Shown piece after piece: positions 29,665 through 38,974 of a stretch of DNA of 64,000 nucleotides. The position numbers and the translations under genes were made by a program. Origin of the DNA: Bartonella sp. AR 15-3. GTDB taxonomy: Bacteria > Pseudomonadota > Alphaproteobacteria > Rhizobiales > Rhizobiaceae. Below the pieces are notes generated by a model. That model was not told the DNA's origin. It searched no databases and saw nothing but the letters and a program-made list of their open reading frames with translations. Each line of letters begins with the position of its first letter. Position 1 is the stretch's first letter. Location of the stretch: the NCBI RefSeq assembly GCF_002022445.1, contig NZ_MUYE01000001.1, forward strand, positions 1,116,001-1,180,000, written 5' to 3'.

Positions 29665-30441
29665 TTATTCTATGTGTTTGTTTTTTTCATTTTTTGTTTT
29701 TCTTTTCACACTATAAACAAGCACTCCCAAAATAATTAAAAATAAGGTAACACAAAAGCTAGTTTTCTTACGAAGTCCCATATGAGGATTAGCTATCCAT
29801 ATTAAAATAGACAAAACATCACCTACAATAAAATAAGGATTATACCAATAATCTTTAGCAATCTTTATCCTTTGGAGCCCCCCTGATATCCTGTTAAAAG
29901 AGCTGTAATATAATCAAGAGCAGCAGTGTTATAATTGTTCAAAACGTCAATAATCAAAAGCAGGGAATAGTAAAGAAATAGAACGCATACGTACCATTAA
30001 TGATAAATCAAGAGGTTTAGCATCATTACGTATAAATTTGTCTTCTTCAATATTAGCAAAAGGGGAAAGAAAAAATAATCTAATACAATAGCAGAACCAA
30101 ATCTCTTTAAAAACTTTCCTTTTCGATTGGAACCATCGCTTACTTCATATTGCACAGCAAAAGCTTTACCCTGTTCCTGATTATAACCCAGTACTTTTAA
30201 AGCACGAAAAGATACATATTTTAGCCCATGGCAACTAGCACATATTTTTTATAAATCTTCACTCACGTCGTAATTGCACTTTATCATAAATACCGAATGA
30301 ACCCGAAAAATTCCAATCTTGTTTTTGAGGCACATACGAAGAAAAAAACATATTCTCCCTTATCAACGATATTTTGGGCAATGTTTTGAAAGAAAATGCC
30401 ATAACCCCTATTAAGATCAATCCAATGAAAGCCTTTATCAT
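29665..30441 (-). pseudogene. fbcC: Relic of cytochrome c1 (fbcC/petC)
   Basis: Minus-strand fragments read as cytochrome c1. First is a signal-like N-terminus (MIKAFIGLILIGVMAFSF) with QKQDWNFSGSFGIYDKVQLRR. After a stop comes the haem motif CASCHGLKYVSFRALKVLG (CxxCH encoded at 30228-30242), then AVQYEVSDGSNRKG, LSLMVRMRS, ALLTGYQ, and finally a C-terminal tail YWYNPYFIVGDVLS..WIANPHMGLRKKT with the membrane anchor and a basic end, stopping at 29665. Stops and frame changes, including TGA and TAG near the haem site, make it non-functional. In a living bc1 complex this subunit passes electrons from the Rieske centre to a soluble cytochrome c. Last gene of the relic operon. Confidence 0.85.
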
Positions 30442-30501
30442 AGTCGATTTGTTCTCTATTTTAGATCTTCCATAATTGATGCATACATAGATCTTCTCTT
30501 T

Positions 30502-31252
30502 TCAACAGAGAGTATAATTGATGGAATAATCAAAAAATATCTTTATAAGTATATAAGGAGAAAAAGGCACACTTTCCTCATCGAATTGCACGTCAATTCC
30601 TGTTATATTGCTCTGCCCAACTTGTTGAATTGCCTCAATATGAAGGCCTATAAGAAAAAATAAAAAACGACAGTACATAATGAAAAACATAAAAATGGTT
30701 AAGCGTCGGCTACTCCATACTACCCACCAAGAAGAGTTTCATATCACCATGTCTTAAAGAAAGGAATAACTTTTAAAAAACCAGTAACTACCAATGCTAG
30801 AGAAATGGACATCATCGCCCGCACCAATACATAACGGAAAAATGCAACCACCATCATAATGATATAAACGAAAATACCTATCACCCAAATCATTTCTTGC
30901 ATATTTTTATAAGAACCATAATAAAGCCCTTGTGCTAAATGGATGTAGACGACAATAAAAAAGAAGATGCCACAAAAATCAGGGACGAAAAAGCTAACCA
31001 AACTGCCCTTCACGCCTAAATCATTCACCTGTTTCAAAAACTAAACAAACATCTGATACATGGTGCGTAGCTAATACAATGCCTGTCAAAAGCTATAATG
31101 GTTTAAATACCACCAAATGTATCAAAATAATTAAGGTTACGTAAAATAGGAATAATTATAAACGTATTGTATAAAAAATAAGGAAGAGGCAAACGCTTAT
31201 CAAACCAAAGAGCAAGAGTGCTTTTAGGGAGATAAGTGAAAAATTTTCTCAT
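30502..31252 (-). pseudogene. fbcB: Relic of cytochrome b of the bc1 complex (fbcB/petB), with internal deletions
   Basis: The frame opens at 31252 with MRKFFTYLPKSTLALWF and LRNLNYFDTFGG, as in cytochrome b. Then stops occur, and a 97-residue open piece contains FFFIVVYIHLAQGLYYGSYK, where the His is a haem-ligand position. It is followed by a corrupted version of the segment that is normally PWGQMSFWGAT (here VRAMMSISLAL). A further fragment reads FFLIGLHIEAIQQVGQSN and VPFSPYILIK, from near the end of the second half. Only about 750 bases remain of a gene expected near 1.2-1.3 kb, so the middle, including the quinol-site region, is deleted. Cannot encode a working subunit. Confidence 0.83.
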
Positions 31253-31256
31253 TACA

Positions 31257-31724
31257 TTATCCTATTCTCAGTAAAATATCAGAAAGAAATTGATAAGATG
31301 GAATAGCTAAATTGTAATTAGCTGATTCTGCTCGTATCCTTCCAGCTGTGTCATAAACAGATCGGTGATAAAGGCGCAACCATTCACAAAATTGATCTAA
31401 TTAGCCAACTGTTACGCAGCTCAGATAAGTAGATAACTTGATTATAATCAGCCAATTTTTACCTCTCTTTCCTGCTGAACACACAAAATTCGTTGCTTTT
31501 TTTATCATTAAGGTTAGGATCGTGTGCTTGACAAGCTTTAAGCTCACTCAATTTAATCGCTTGAGATTCAGCTATTTCTCTTGCAGTACGATTACGAATG
31601 ACCACGGTCTATCCACGCCATTTACCGTCACCGAAATGCCTTACTCAATGCTTGATAGATAAACTTCAAGAAACAATAGATCAAACAGCTTGATTAGGAC
31701 ACCATTGACTAATAAATTGAATCG
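31257..31724 (-). pseudogene. fbcF: Relic of the Rieske iron-sulfur subunit (fbcF/petA)
   Basis: Fragments read FISQWCPNQA, GISVTV, then TVVIRNRTAREIAESQAIKLSEL and the C-terminal VYDTAGRIRAESANYNLAIPSYQFLS ending in a stop at 31257, five bases before the cytochrome b start. The cluster-binding boxes are ruined. Where the family has CTHLGC the sequence reads STYLSC, and where it has CPCHGS it reads RLYHRS, so three of the four iron ligands are replaced. Several stops and frame changes lie between the pieces. The alignment is from memory of the family. First gene of the dead fbcFBC operon, divergent from trmL. Confidence 0.78.
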
Positions 31725-31801
31725 CTAAATAAAAACTATCTCTTTGAAAACACTATCGCTATAAATAGCTTCTTTATAAATCAATCTACAAATACTAAAA
31801 T

Positions 31802-32278
31802 ATGGCACTTCACATCGCTCTTTTTCAACCTGATATTGCTGGTAACACAGGAACAATCTTACGTCTTAGCGCTTGTTTTGGTCTGCATGTACACATTATT
31901 GAACCTGCAGGCTTTGATATATCCGATCGCAATCTTAAACGTGCAGGTATGGATTATCTTGAACGAGCCTCCTTAGAACGCCATCTTGATTGGCAGAACT
32001 TTATTGATACCATGCAGCGCTTTAATCGTCGTCTTTTGCTCTTAAGTACAAAAGCAAAAACGTATTATACAGAAATATGTTATCAGAAAAACGATGTTTT
32101 ACTTTTTGGTCGTGAATCAGCAGGTGTCCCTGATTATGTTTATAAAGCAGCTGATTGTACATTAACAATTCCTATGCTGCCACACGCACGCTCTTTAAAT
32201 CTTGCAATCAGTGTTGCTATGACAACAGGGGAAGCACTTCGTCAAATTGGTTATAATGAAATAAGACAAATCTTATAA
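31802..32278 (+). CDS. trmL: tRNA (cytidine/uridine-34 2'-O)-methyltransferase TrmL
   Basis: A 158-residue minimal SPOUT methyltransferase. SPOUT motifs are ALFQPDIAGNTGTILRLSACFG at the N-terminus (key NTG), LLFGRESAGVPDYV with the conserved Glu, and IPMLPHARSLNLAISVAM with the knotted SAM site (SLN). It methylates the ribose of the wobble base in tRNA-Leu anticodons. The gene is intact and lies head-to-head with the dead bc1 operon, the same neighbourhood as in rhizobia. No clear Shine-Dalgarno precedes the ATG. Confidence 0.94.
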   Translation: MALHIALFQPDIAGNTGTILRLSACFGLHVHIIEPAGFDISDRNLKRAGMDYLERASLERHLDWQNFIDTMQRFNRRLLLLSTKAKTYYTEICYQKNDVLLFGRESAGVPDYVYKAADCTLTIPMLPHARSLNLAISVAMTTGEALRQIGYNEIRQIL

Positions 32279-32734
32279 TAAAAACTAAACTTCATAGCAC
32301 TGCCAATCTTCATCACAGCAGCTATTTTAGCAAACGATAAAGTTTTTAACAGATGCTAGAAATTACGTTGGAAAAATGAAATTAAGTTTTATTGTCCTAT
32401 TGTTACAACAGCTTTACAAAATGATTTTAGTAACAAATAGCACAAGGAAGAGCATCACATTTTTTATATTTTTAATGCGAATACATTTTACAGTATGCTT
32501 GTTTTACTCAGTTATTGCTTCAAGATAGCTATCAAATTAAACGATGAGCATATAGGACTCTATAGAAAAATCGGCCCAAGAGTTATATAAATTGCGAATT
32601 AGCAAAAACATATTTTACACCACAAATAATTACATGATAATAAAATTACATAATCACACACCAAATAAAAAAGTCTATAAGTAAGACAATCTTTAAAAGA
32701 AAATTTCAAAAAACTTCCAACAAAAAACATAATA
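32279..32734. other. Intergenic region, 456 bp, no supported gene
   Basis: AT-rich sequence between convergent trmL and the CCA-adding enzyme gene. No terminator hairpin and no recognisable coding relic were found. Short open stretches exist but match nothing I know. Confidence 0.4.
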
Positions 32735-33988
32735 TTACTGCTCAATTTTTTCTAATAATTTATTACGATCAATCAAAAAGCCACTTTCAATCCATAATGT
32801 TTCCAATTCTTTGAGTTTTTTTCCTAAAAACATCCCTTTTACCAAACCTCTTTCCAATAAATCCTTGCCACTGATAGGAAAAGTTGGAATTTGCCATTCT
32901 CGAGCAAGCTGATAAAGCCTGATATAACATTCTTCTTTTTGAACGACTTTACTATCCTTTAAAGTGTGGTCACGTGCAGCTGCTAAAGACAAAGCTAATT
33001 GATCTAAAACTGGTTGCCGACCATAAAAATAAATCAGTCTTTGCATAAAAATATCTGAACAGTCATGATTAATCAGTTCTAATTCCGCCCATTCCTTTAA
33101 CCGTATTTTCTCTTTATTCGATAAACATAAACGACGAGCCATATCGTGAAGACGCATAACATCAGGAGGAATAAGACTTTCTAACCGCAAAAACGGATCA
33201 ATCTTCCAACCAAAAGCCTGCTCTGTTTTAATAAGTGAGTGGATTGCATCAATACCCCATCTTTCTGTCTCAGGTAAAATGAGCGTCAAAATTCCACTTT
33301 GACGCATCCATAAAAGAGCACGTGTTGGATCTAAAGCAGTTAGAAGTTTTTTCATTTCTCCCCAAACACGCTCTGGTGAAAGCTTTTGTAAACCATGTTT
33401 TAAACGAGTACATGCTTTCAACCCTTCTGCATCAGGACGCCCTATTCCATACCAAGCAAAAAAGCGAAAAAAACGCAAAATACGTAAATAATCTTCACAA
33501 ATACGCTGTTCCGCAACACCAATAAAACGAACCGTCCGAGTTGCAATATCGTTTAAACCTCCTACTTCATCATAAACTTCACCAGCTGCATTACAATAGA
33601 GTGCATTGATAGTAAAATCTCGACGTTCAGCATCTTTTTTCCAATCGCGACTGAAGATAACTTTCGCATGACGACCATCCGTCTCAATATCAGAACGAAG
33701 AGTTGTAACCTCATAAGAACACGATTCACCAACTACTGTTACTGTACCAAAATTAATCCCTGTAGGAATAGCTTTAAATCCTACTTCTTCTACACGCTTT
33801 ATAATCTGTTGTGGCAAACAGGTTGTTGCAATATCAATATCACTAATAGGCTGTTGCAAAAGCTGATTACGCACAGCACCACCAACAATACGAGCTTCCT
33901 CACCATCCAGCGACAAAACACGAAGAAGTGTTTGAATATTGCTAGACTGCAACCATGCAACCTGTTTGAAATTGTATGTTACATTCAC
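32735..33988 (-). CDS. CCA tRNA nucleotidyltransferase / poly(A) polymerase family protein
   Basis: A 417-residue class II nucleotidyltransferase. The catalytic head has RIVGGAVRNQLLQ and the metal-binding DIDIATTC, followed by KAIPTGINFGTVTV, motif B RDFTINALYCNAAG with GGLNDIATRTVRFIG, and RICEDYLRILRFFRF. The C-terminal two-fifths are helical. It should add or repair the 3' CCA of tRNAs; the tRNA-Met gene in this window lacks a full encoded CCA, which fits that need. Poly(A) polymerase activity cannot be excluded from sequence alone. It is divergent from the moxR operon. Confidence 0.92.
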   Translation of the reverse strand: MNVTYNFKQVAWLQSSNIQTLLRVLSLDGEEARIVGGAVRNQLLQQPISDIDIATTCLPQQIIKRVEEVGFKAIPTGINFGTVTVVGESCSYEVTTLRSDIETDGRHAKVIFSRDWKKDAERRDFTINALYCNAAGEVYDEVGGLNDIATRTVRFIGVAEQRICEDYLRILRFFRFFAWYGIGRPDAEGLKACTRLKHGLQKLSPERVWGEMKKLLTALDPTRALLWMRQSGILTLILPETERWGIDAIHSLIKTEQAFGWKIDPFLRLESLIPPDVMRLHDMARRLCLSNKEKIRLKEWAELELINHDCSDIFMQRLIYFYGRQPVLDQLALSLAAARDHTLKDSKVVQKEECYIRLYQLAREWQIPTFPISGKDLLERGLVKGMFLGKKLKELETLWIESGFLIDRNKLLEKIEQ

Positions 33989-34236
33989 CCCTTAACCTTT
34001 CAAACCAATTTTTATTATTTGCCTTCAAACTTGTAAATTTCAATAAATACAACGCATAATATATTTCTTATAAACTACAATCTTTCTCCGTAAAAATATC
34101 CTTAATTTGCGAGAAGAATATAAAAAACAGCTTATTACGCTTCTCTTCTTGTTATTTTCTGTTACAAACCATAAAAAGATTTATAATCATATAGAAGAAA
34201 TTATTATTTTACGACACATGACTTTAAGGAAAAAAT

Positions 34237-35268
34237 ATGAGTCAACATGATACACTATCCCATTCTACTGAAAAGGCGAGTATCAATAACGATGCCTCAT
34301 TAATTATTAAAGATATTGATGAAGCACACAAAGAACTTGATATTCTACAAAAAGCAATTGACAAAGTTATTTTTGGACAAAGCCATGTAATTGAATACAC
34401 TTTAACAGCTATTTTAGCAGGTGGACACGCTCTTCTCGTTGGTGTTCCAGGACTTGCTAAGACGCGTCTTGTTGAAACACTCGGAATCGTCTTGGGACTT
34501 GATGCAAAACGCATTCAATTTACACCAGATTTAATGCCATCAGATATTATTGGTTCTGAGATCATGGATTCAGATAAGAATGGTCGACGTTCTTTCCGCT
34601 ATATTCAAGGTCCTATCTTTACCCAACTTCTCATGGCAGATGAAATTAACCGCGCTTCGCCTCGCACTCAATCAGCCCTTTTACAAGCCATGCAAGAATA
34701 CCATGTCACTATTGCTGGAACACATTACGATCTACCACAGCCCTTTCATGTGCTTGCAACTCAAAATCCTGTTGAACAAGAAGGCACTTACCCTCTTCCT
34801 GAAGCTCAACTCGATCGCTTTTTGATGCAAATTGACATTGACTATCCTGATCTAGCGACAGAACGACGTATTATCTTAGAAACAACAGGTAAAAAAAGCC
34901 AAATTGCAAAACCTGTTTTATCTATCAAAAAATTACAAAAAATCCAAAAAATTGTCCGCCAAATGCCAATTTCTGAAAGTATTGTCGAAGCTATTTTGAA
35001 GTTAGTGCGTTCAGCTCGTCCTCATAAAGAGAATTCCCTTGCAAACACTTATATTTCTTGGGGCCCTGGTCCCCGGGCATCACAAGCACTTTCGCTGTGC
35101 GTTCGTGCTCGTGCCCTTTACTACGGACGTTTATCCCCTTCGCTTGATGATATTCAAGCACTTGCCCAACCTGTTTTACAGCATCGTATGGCACTTAATT
35201 TTTCTGCACATGCTGAAAATATAACTATAAAAGAGATTATTGCTAATCTCGTGAAAGATTCTCTCTAA
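34237..35268 (+). CDS. MoxR-family AAA+ ATPase
   Basis: A 343-residue AAA+ protein. The Walker A motif is GVPGLAKT, Walker B LLMADEINRASPRTQSAL, sensor 1 VLATQNPVEQEGTYPLPEAQLDRF, and an arginine-rich C-terminal lid follows. MoxR proteins act as chaperone-like ATPases, usually working with von Willebrand-type proteins encoded next to them. That is the case here: DUF58 follows with a one-base TAATG overlap, then two large membrane proteins. First gene of a four-gene operon. AAGGAAAA precedes the ATG. Confidence 0.93.
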   Translation: MSQHDTLSHSTEKASINNDASLIIKDIDEAHKELDILQKAIDKVIFGQSHVIEYTLTAILAGGHALLVGVPGLAKTRLVETLGIVLGLDAKRIQFTPDLMPSDIIGSEIMDSDKNGRRSFRYIQGPIFTQLLMADEINRASPRTQSALLQAMQEYHVTIAGTHYDLPQPFHVLATQNPVEQEGTYPLPEAQLDRFLMQIDIDYPDLATERRIILETTGKKSQIAKPVLSIKKLQKIQKIVRQMPISESIVEAILKLVRSARPHKENSLANTYISWGPGPRASQALSLCVRARALYYGRLSPSLDDIQALAQPVLQHRMALNFSAHAENITIKEIIANLVKDSL

Positions 35269-36179
35269 TGGCTATTGGCAAAAAAACTTTTAAAGAAAGC
35301 CCACAATCACTTGTTGCAACACTACAAAAAGATGCAGCTAATATGCCGTATTTCCTTTTACAAGCAAACCGTCTTGCCAATACATTAATAACCGGAAGAC
35401 ATGGTCAACGTAAACGCGGCAACGGAGAAAATTTCTGGCAATTTCGTCCTTATGTGCAAGGCGAATCCATTACAAATATTGACTGGCGTCGTTCAGCACG
35501 TGATGAACATACCTACCTACGTGAACGTGAATTGGAAAGGATGCAAACCGTTTGGATCTGGCCTGATCAAAGTGCTTCTATGCAATATTGTTCATGCTTT
35601 TCAAAAATCTCTAAAGGCAATCATGCCATCATTCTCTCCCTTGCATTGGCAAAATTTCTCGCAAAAAGTGGAGAACATATTGCTATTCCTGACTTGATGG
35701 CTCCAAATATGGCCTCTAATGTAATGGAACGTATGGCTTTAGCTCTAACAAATCATCAAGTTGAAAATTCATTTCCAAATTTCTCAACTGTAACTCGTTT
35801 TTCACAAGCCATAATAATGAGTGACTTTCTTGATCATCCCGAAAAAATTATCGATCAGCTGAAAGTGTTAATGACAAAACAAGTCAATGCATATCTCATT
35901 GAAGTTGCTGATCCAGCAGAAGAACATTTCCCTTACACAGGCCATACAGAATTTTTTGATCCTGAAACAAAGGAAAAACTCCTAGTGAAAAAAGCAGAAA
36001 ACTTGCGTAAGAATTATCAAAAGCTCTACCAAGAAAGGCGACAAAAATTAATAGAATTTTGCTTACATCAAGGATGGACTTACCAAGTTAGCTTAACGGA
36101 TCGTCCCCTAACAGAAGTTATTGTACACCTCGCAAACAAAATGAAATATTCTAAATCTTCCCTAAGGAGATCACTTTGA
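35268..36179 (+). CDS. DUF58 domain protein (MoxR partner)
   Basis: A 303-residue soluble protein. The DUF58 core is visible as FRPYVQGESITNIDWRRSARDEHTYLRERE, with key motif IDWRRSAR, followed by a von Willebrand A-like fold (WIWPDQSASMQYC with a partial metal-site DxSxS). The C-terminus is basic. DUF58 proteins are encoded after MoxR ATPases in most bacteria and are thought to form a complex with them and with BatA-type membrane proteins. The start overlaps the moxR stop by one base and the stop overlaps the next gene's TTG start, so translation is coupled across the operon. Confidence 0.9.
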   Translation: MAIGKKTFKESPQSLVATLQKDAANMPYFLLQANRLANTLITGRHGQRKRGNGENFWQFRPYVQGESITNIDWRRSARDEHTYLRERELERMQTVWIWPDQSASMQYCSCFSKISKGNHAIILSLALAKFLAKSGEHIAIPDLMAPNMASNVMERMALALTNHQVENSFPNFSTVTRFSQAIIMSDFLDHPEKIIDQLKVLMTKQVNAYLIEVADPAEEHFPYTGHTEFFDPETKEKLLVKKAENLRKNYQKLYQERRQKLIEFCLHQGWTYQVSLTDRPLTEVIVHLANKMKYSKSSLRRSL

Positions 36180-38974
36180 GTTTTGATGCTCCTTTACTTT
36201 TGCTTGGACTTTTGGCCTTACCAGTTATTTGGTGGTTGTTAAAAACGACACCTCCAAGCCCTCATAAAGAACTTTTTCCTCCTTTGCGCCTTCTACTTAA
36301 AAAAACTAATCAACAGGAAACTATCAATCATACGCCCTGGTGGTTATTATTGTTACGACTAACCATAGCCGCACTGATCATAATAGCATTAGCACGTCCT
36401 ACTTGGATTCAAAAACCGATTGTATTTTCTGACTCCCATCCTCTTGCACTCATCATTGATAATGGATGGGCATCCGCTGAAGAATGGGAGAAACGCATTG
36501 CAGTTGCCAAATCTTTAGTTACACAAGCAGAGAAACAACAAAAAAATATTTATTTTCTTGCAACAGCTGAAAATAATACCCACGATATCGGTCCTTTTCC
36601 TGCGGAAGTCATAAAACGACATTTACTGCATTTGCGTGCCCGTCCCTGGCCTGTTAACCGCATCCAATCCTTTCAAAAACTCATAGAACAGATTGGTGAA
36701 CAACCTCTTGATATTGCATACTTAAGTGATGGTTTGCAAACAAACGAAGATAGTCAGGCTTTTACCCTTATGAAACAGTTAAAGCTGAAAACATTCTTAT
36801 GGTATGCGAATGACGTTTCCAACATAACTGGTATAACAAACATAGAAAATAATAATGGAAATATGGCAGCACGTGTCATTCGTACGACTACTTATGGCAA
36901 GACTCCAATAACACTCAGCCTTTATGATTTAAAAAATCAACTCCTTGCTCGTTTTACGACAAACTTTCATGAAGGAGAAACAACAGCACTTGTTCCTTTT
37001 AATCTACCACTTGAATTACGTAATCACATCGCTTGGATTAAAATCGACGACCAGGCCCACGCTGCTGCAACCTTTTTAATCGATAACCGCAGCCGAGTAA
37101 ACCGCGTTGCCCTTTTATCACCCAACATCAATGAAATGGTGCAGCCTTTACTTTCTCCCATGTACTACGTTATCAAAGCATTACAAGGCCACACACAACT
37201 TATAACGAGCGGAGGAGGAGAGCTTTCAAGTGATATTGATCGTTTACTTACCCAAAATCCATCCGTTTTCATTATGGGTGACATAGTTAATATATCAAAA
37301 GAAGCAGAAAAAAAGCTATCTCATTTTGTAAATAAAGGAGGGATACTTATCCGTTTTGCTGGAGAAAATCTGAGCGCTACAAAACATTATGATAGCTTAT
37401 TACCTGTATCATTACGTTCTGGTGAACGGTTACTTGGCAGTATTATGTCGTGGACAAAACCACAAAAATTAGCACCTTTTGCAAAAAATAGCTTCTTTTC
37501 TGACCTTCCTTTTCCAGAAAATATTACTGTTTCGCGCCAAATTCTTGCAGAACCAAATTCAGATCTTTTTGAAAAAACATGGCTCAGCCTCGAAGATGGA
37601 ACTCCTCTTATTACTGCTGCCAACCAAGGTAAGGGTATGCTCTTTCTTATTCATACCGCACCTGATCCTACATGGTCAAATCTTCCTCTTTCTGGTTTTT
37701 TTACACAAATGTTACAAAAACTTATTACCCTTAGTACACATGCAAAAGAAACTCAAACGCACATAAAAACAATACACAATCCTTGGCAAACACTTAATGC
37801 CAACGGTCAATTACAAACAGCTCCCTCTCATGTTATTCCACTCATTACTGATGAACAAAAAGCTCCTCTTCCATCCTACCATACCCCACCTGGACTCTAT
37901 GGTTCTCAAAACAACTTCTATGCTCTCAATCTACTCAATCATGCATCACGCCTAATGATACAATCACCATCACCTTACTTCTTGAGTGATAAATCTCTAC
38001 CTTATAATACACAAGAAAAACACTTCACTGGATTTCTGTTAGGAATAACTAGTTTATTATTAGCCCTCGATAGCTTTTTAGTTCTATGGACGGGTAGAGT
38101 TTTCCTTTTTAAGAGGCAAAGCAATATGCTACTTCTTCTCCCGTTCATAGCAGTTTTTATTGATTCTTTTCCGTATCCATCAACTGTGCAGGCACAAATT
38201 ATAGAAAACTATGATAACACCATCATACAAGCAGCAGGGGCTACTCATCTCGCTTATGTCGTGACCAACAATCATGAAATCGATGCAACAAGTAAAAGCG
38301 GACTAGAAGCACTCAGCCAATTTATAGCAGAACGTACAATGCTTTCACCTGGTCCTGTTATAGGGCTTGACCTTGATAAGGATGAGCTCACTTTCTATCC
38401 TCTTATTTACTGGCCAATTGATACAAATAGTCCTATGCCAACACAAAAAAGTCTTGAAAAAATCAATGCCTTCATGAAAAATGGTGGTGCAGTTTTATTT
38501 GACACTCGTGACCAAATAAACGCTAATCTTACCCTTGAAGAAACAGCTACCCCAGCCATACAAAGATTGCGTACTATATTAAGCGGATTAAATATTCCAA
38601 CAATGGAACCAGTATCAACTGAACATGTTATTGCCCGCTCTTTTTATATTATGCCTGATTTTCCAGGACTCTATCGTGGTTCCCCCTTATGGGTTGAATC
38701 ATCCTCAACAAACAAAAAAAACAAAAACTCTATCACTGCAGGTGATAATGTTAGCTCTCTTTTCATTACTGCAAATAACTTTGCTGCTGCTTGGGCGCTA
38801 AACGAAAAAGGCACATGGAAATATCCTCTTATTCCTAATGACCCTATGCAACGTCTGTGGGCATTTCGCGCAGGATTGAATATTGTTATCTATATACTTA
38901 CGGGAAACTATAAAGCCGACCAGATTCATGTTCCTGCATTATTAGAGCGTTTTAATAGAGAAAGAAGGCAATGA
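36176..38974 (+). CDS. Large membrane protein with BatA-like N-terminus and DUF4159 domain
   Basis: A 932-residue protein starting at TTG 36176, where AAGGAG (36164-36169) is six bases upstream; the TTG overlaps the DUF58 stop. The N-terminus has the aerotolerance BatA-type double membrane helix (LLLLGLLALPVIWWLL and WWLLLLRLTIAALIIIALARP), then a long periplasmic or cytoplasmic VWA-like region. A further membrane helix lies at about 620-640. The C-terminal DUF4159 domain is marked by DKDELTFYPLIYWPI and GGAVLFDTRDQ. Such proteins follow MoxR-DUF58 in rhizobia. The function is unknown beyond a link to envelope integrity. The stop overlaps the next start by ATGA. Confidence 0.88.
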   Translation: MSFDAPLLLLGLLALPVIWWLLKTTPPSPHKELFPPLRLLLKKTNQQETINHTPWWLLLLRLTIAALIIIALARPTWIQKPIVFSDSHPLALIIDNGWASAEEWEKRIAVAKSLVTQAEKQQKNIYFLATAENNTHDIGPFPAEVIKRHLLHLRARPWPVNRIQSFQKLIEQIGEQPLDIAYLSDGLQTNEDSQAFTLMKQLKLKTFLWYANDVSNITGITNIENNNGNMAARVIRTTTYGKTPITLSLYDLKNQLLARFTTNFHEGETTALVPFNLPLELRNHIAWIKIDDQAHAAATFLIDNRSRVNRVALLSPNINEMVQPLLSPMYYVIKALQGHTQLITSGGGELSSDIDRLLTQNPSVFIMGDIVNISKEAEKKLSHFVNKGGILIRFAGENLSATKHYDSLLPVSLRSGERLLGSIMSWTKPQKLAPFAKNSFFSDLPFPENITVSRQILAEPNSDLFEKTWLSLEDGTPLITAANQGKGMLFLIHTAPDPTWSNLPLSGFFTQMLQKLITLSTHAKETQTHIKTIHNPWQTLNANGQLQTAPSHVIPLITDEQKAPLPSYHTPPGLYGSQNNFYALNLLNHASRLMIQSPSPYFLSDKSLPYNTQEKHFTGFLLGITSLLLALDSFLVLWTGRVFLFKRQSNMLLLLPFIAVFIDSFPYPSTVQAQIIENYDNTIIQAAGATHLAYVVTNNHEIDATSKSGLEALSQFIAERTMLSPGPVIGLDLDKDELTFYPLIYWPIDTNSPMPTQKSLEKINAFMKNGGAVLFDTRDQINANLTLEETATPAIQRLRTILSGLNIPTMEPVSTEHVIARSFYIMPDFPGLYRGSPLWVESSSTNKKNKNSITAGDNVSSLFITANNFAAAWALNEKGTWKYPLIPNDPMQRLWAFRAGLNIVIYILTGNYKADQIHVPALLERFNRERRQ

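Noticed and set aside
30744-31037. A 97-residue membrane protein frame
   Set aside because: It is the surviving open piece of the cytochrome b relic, not an independent gene.
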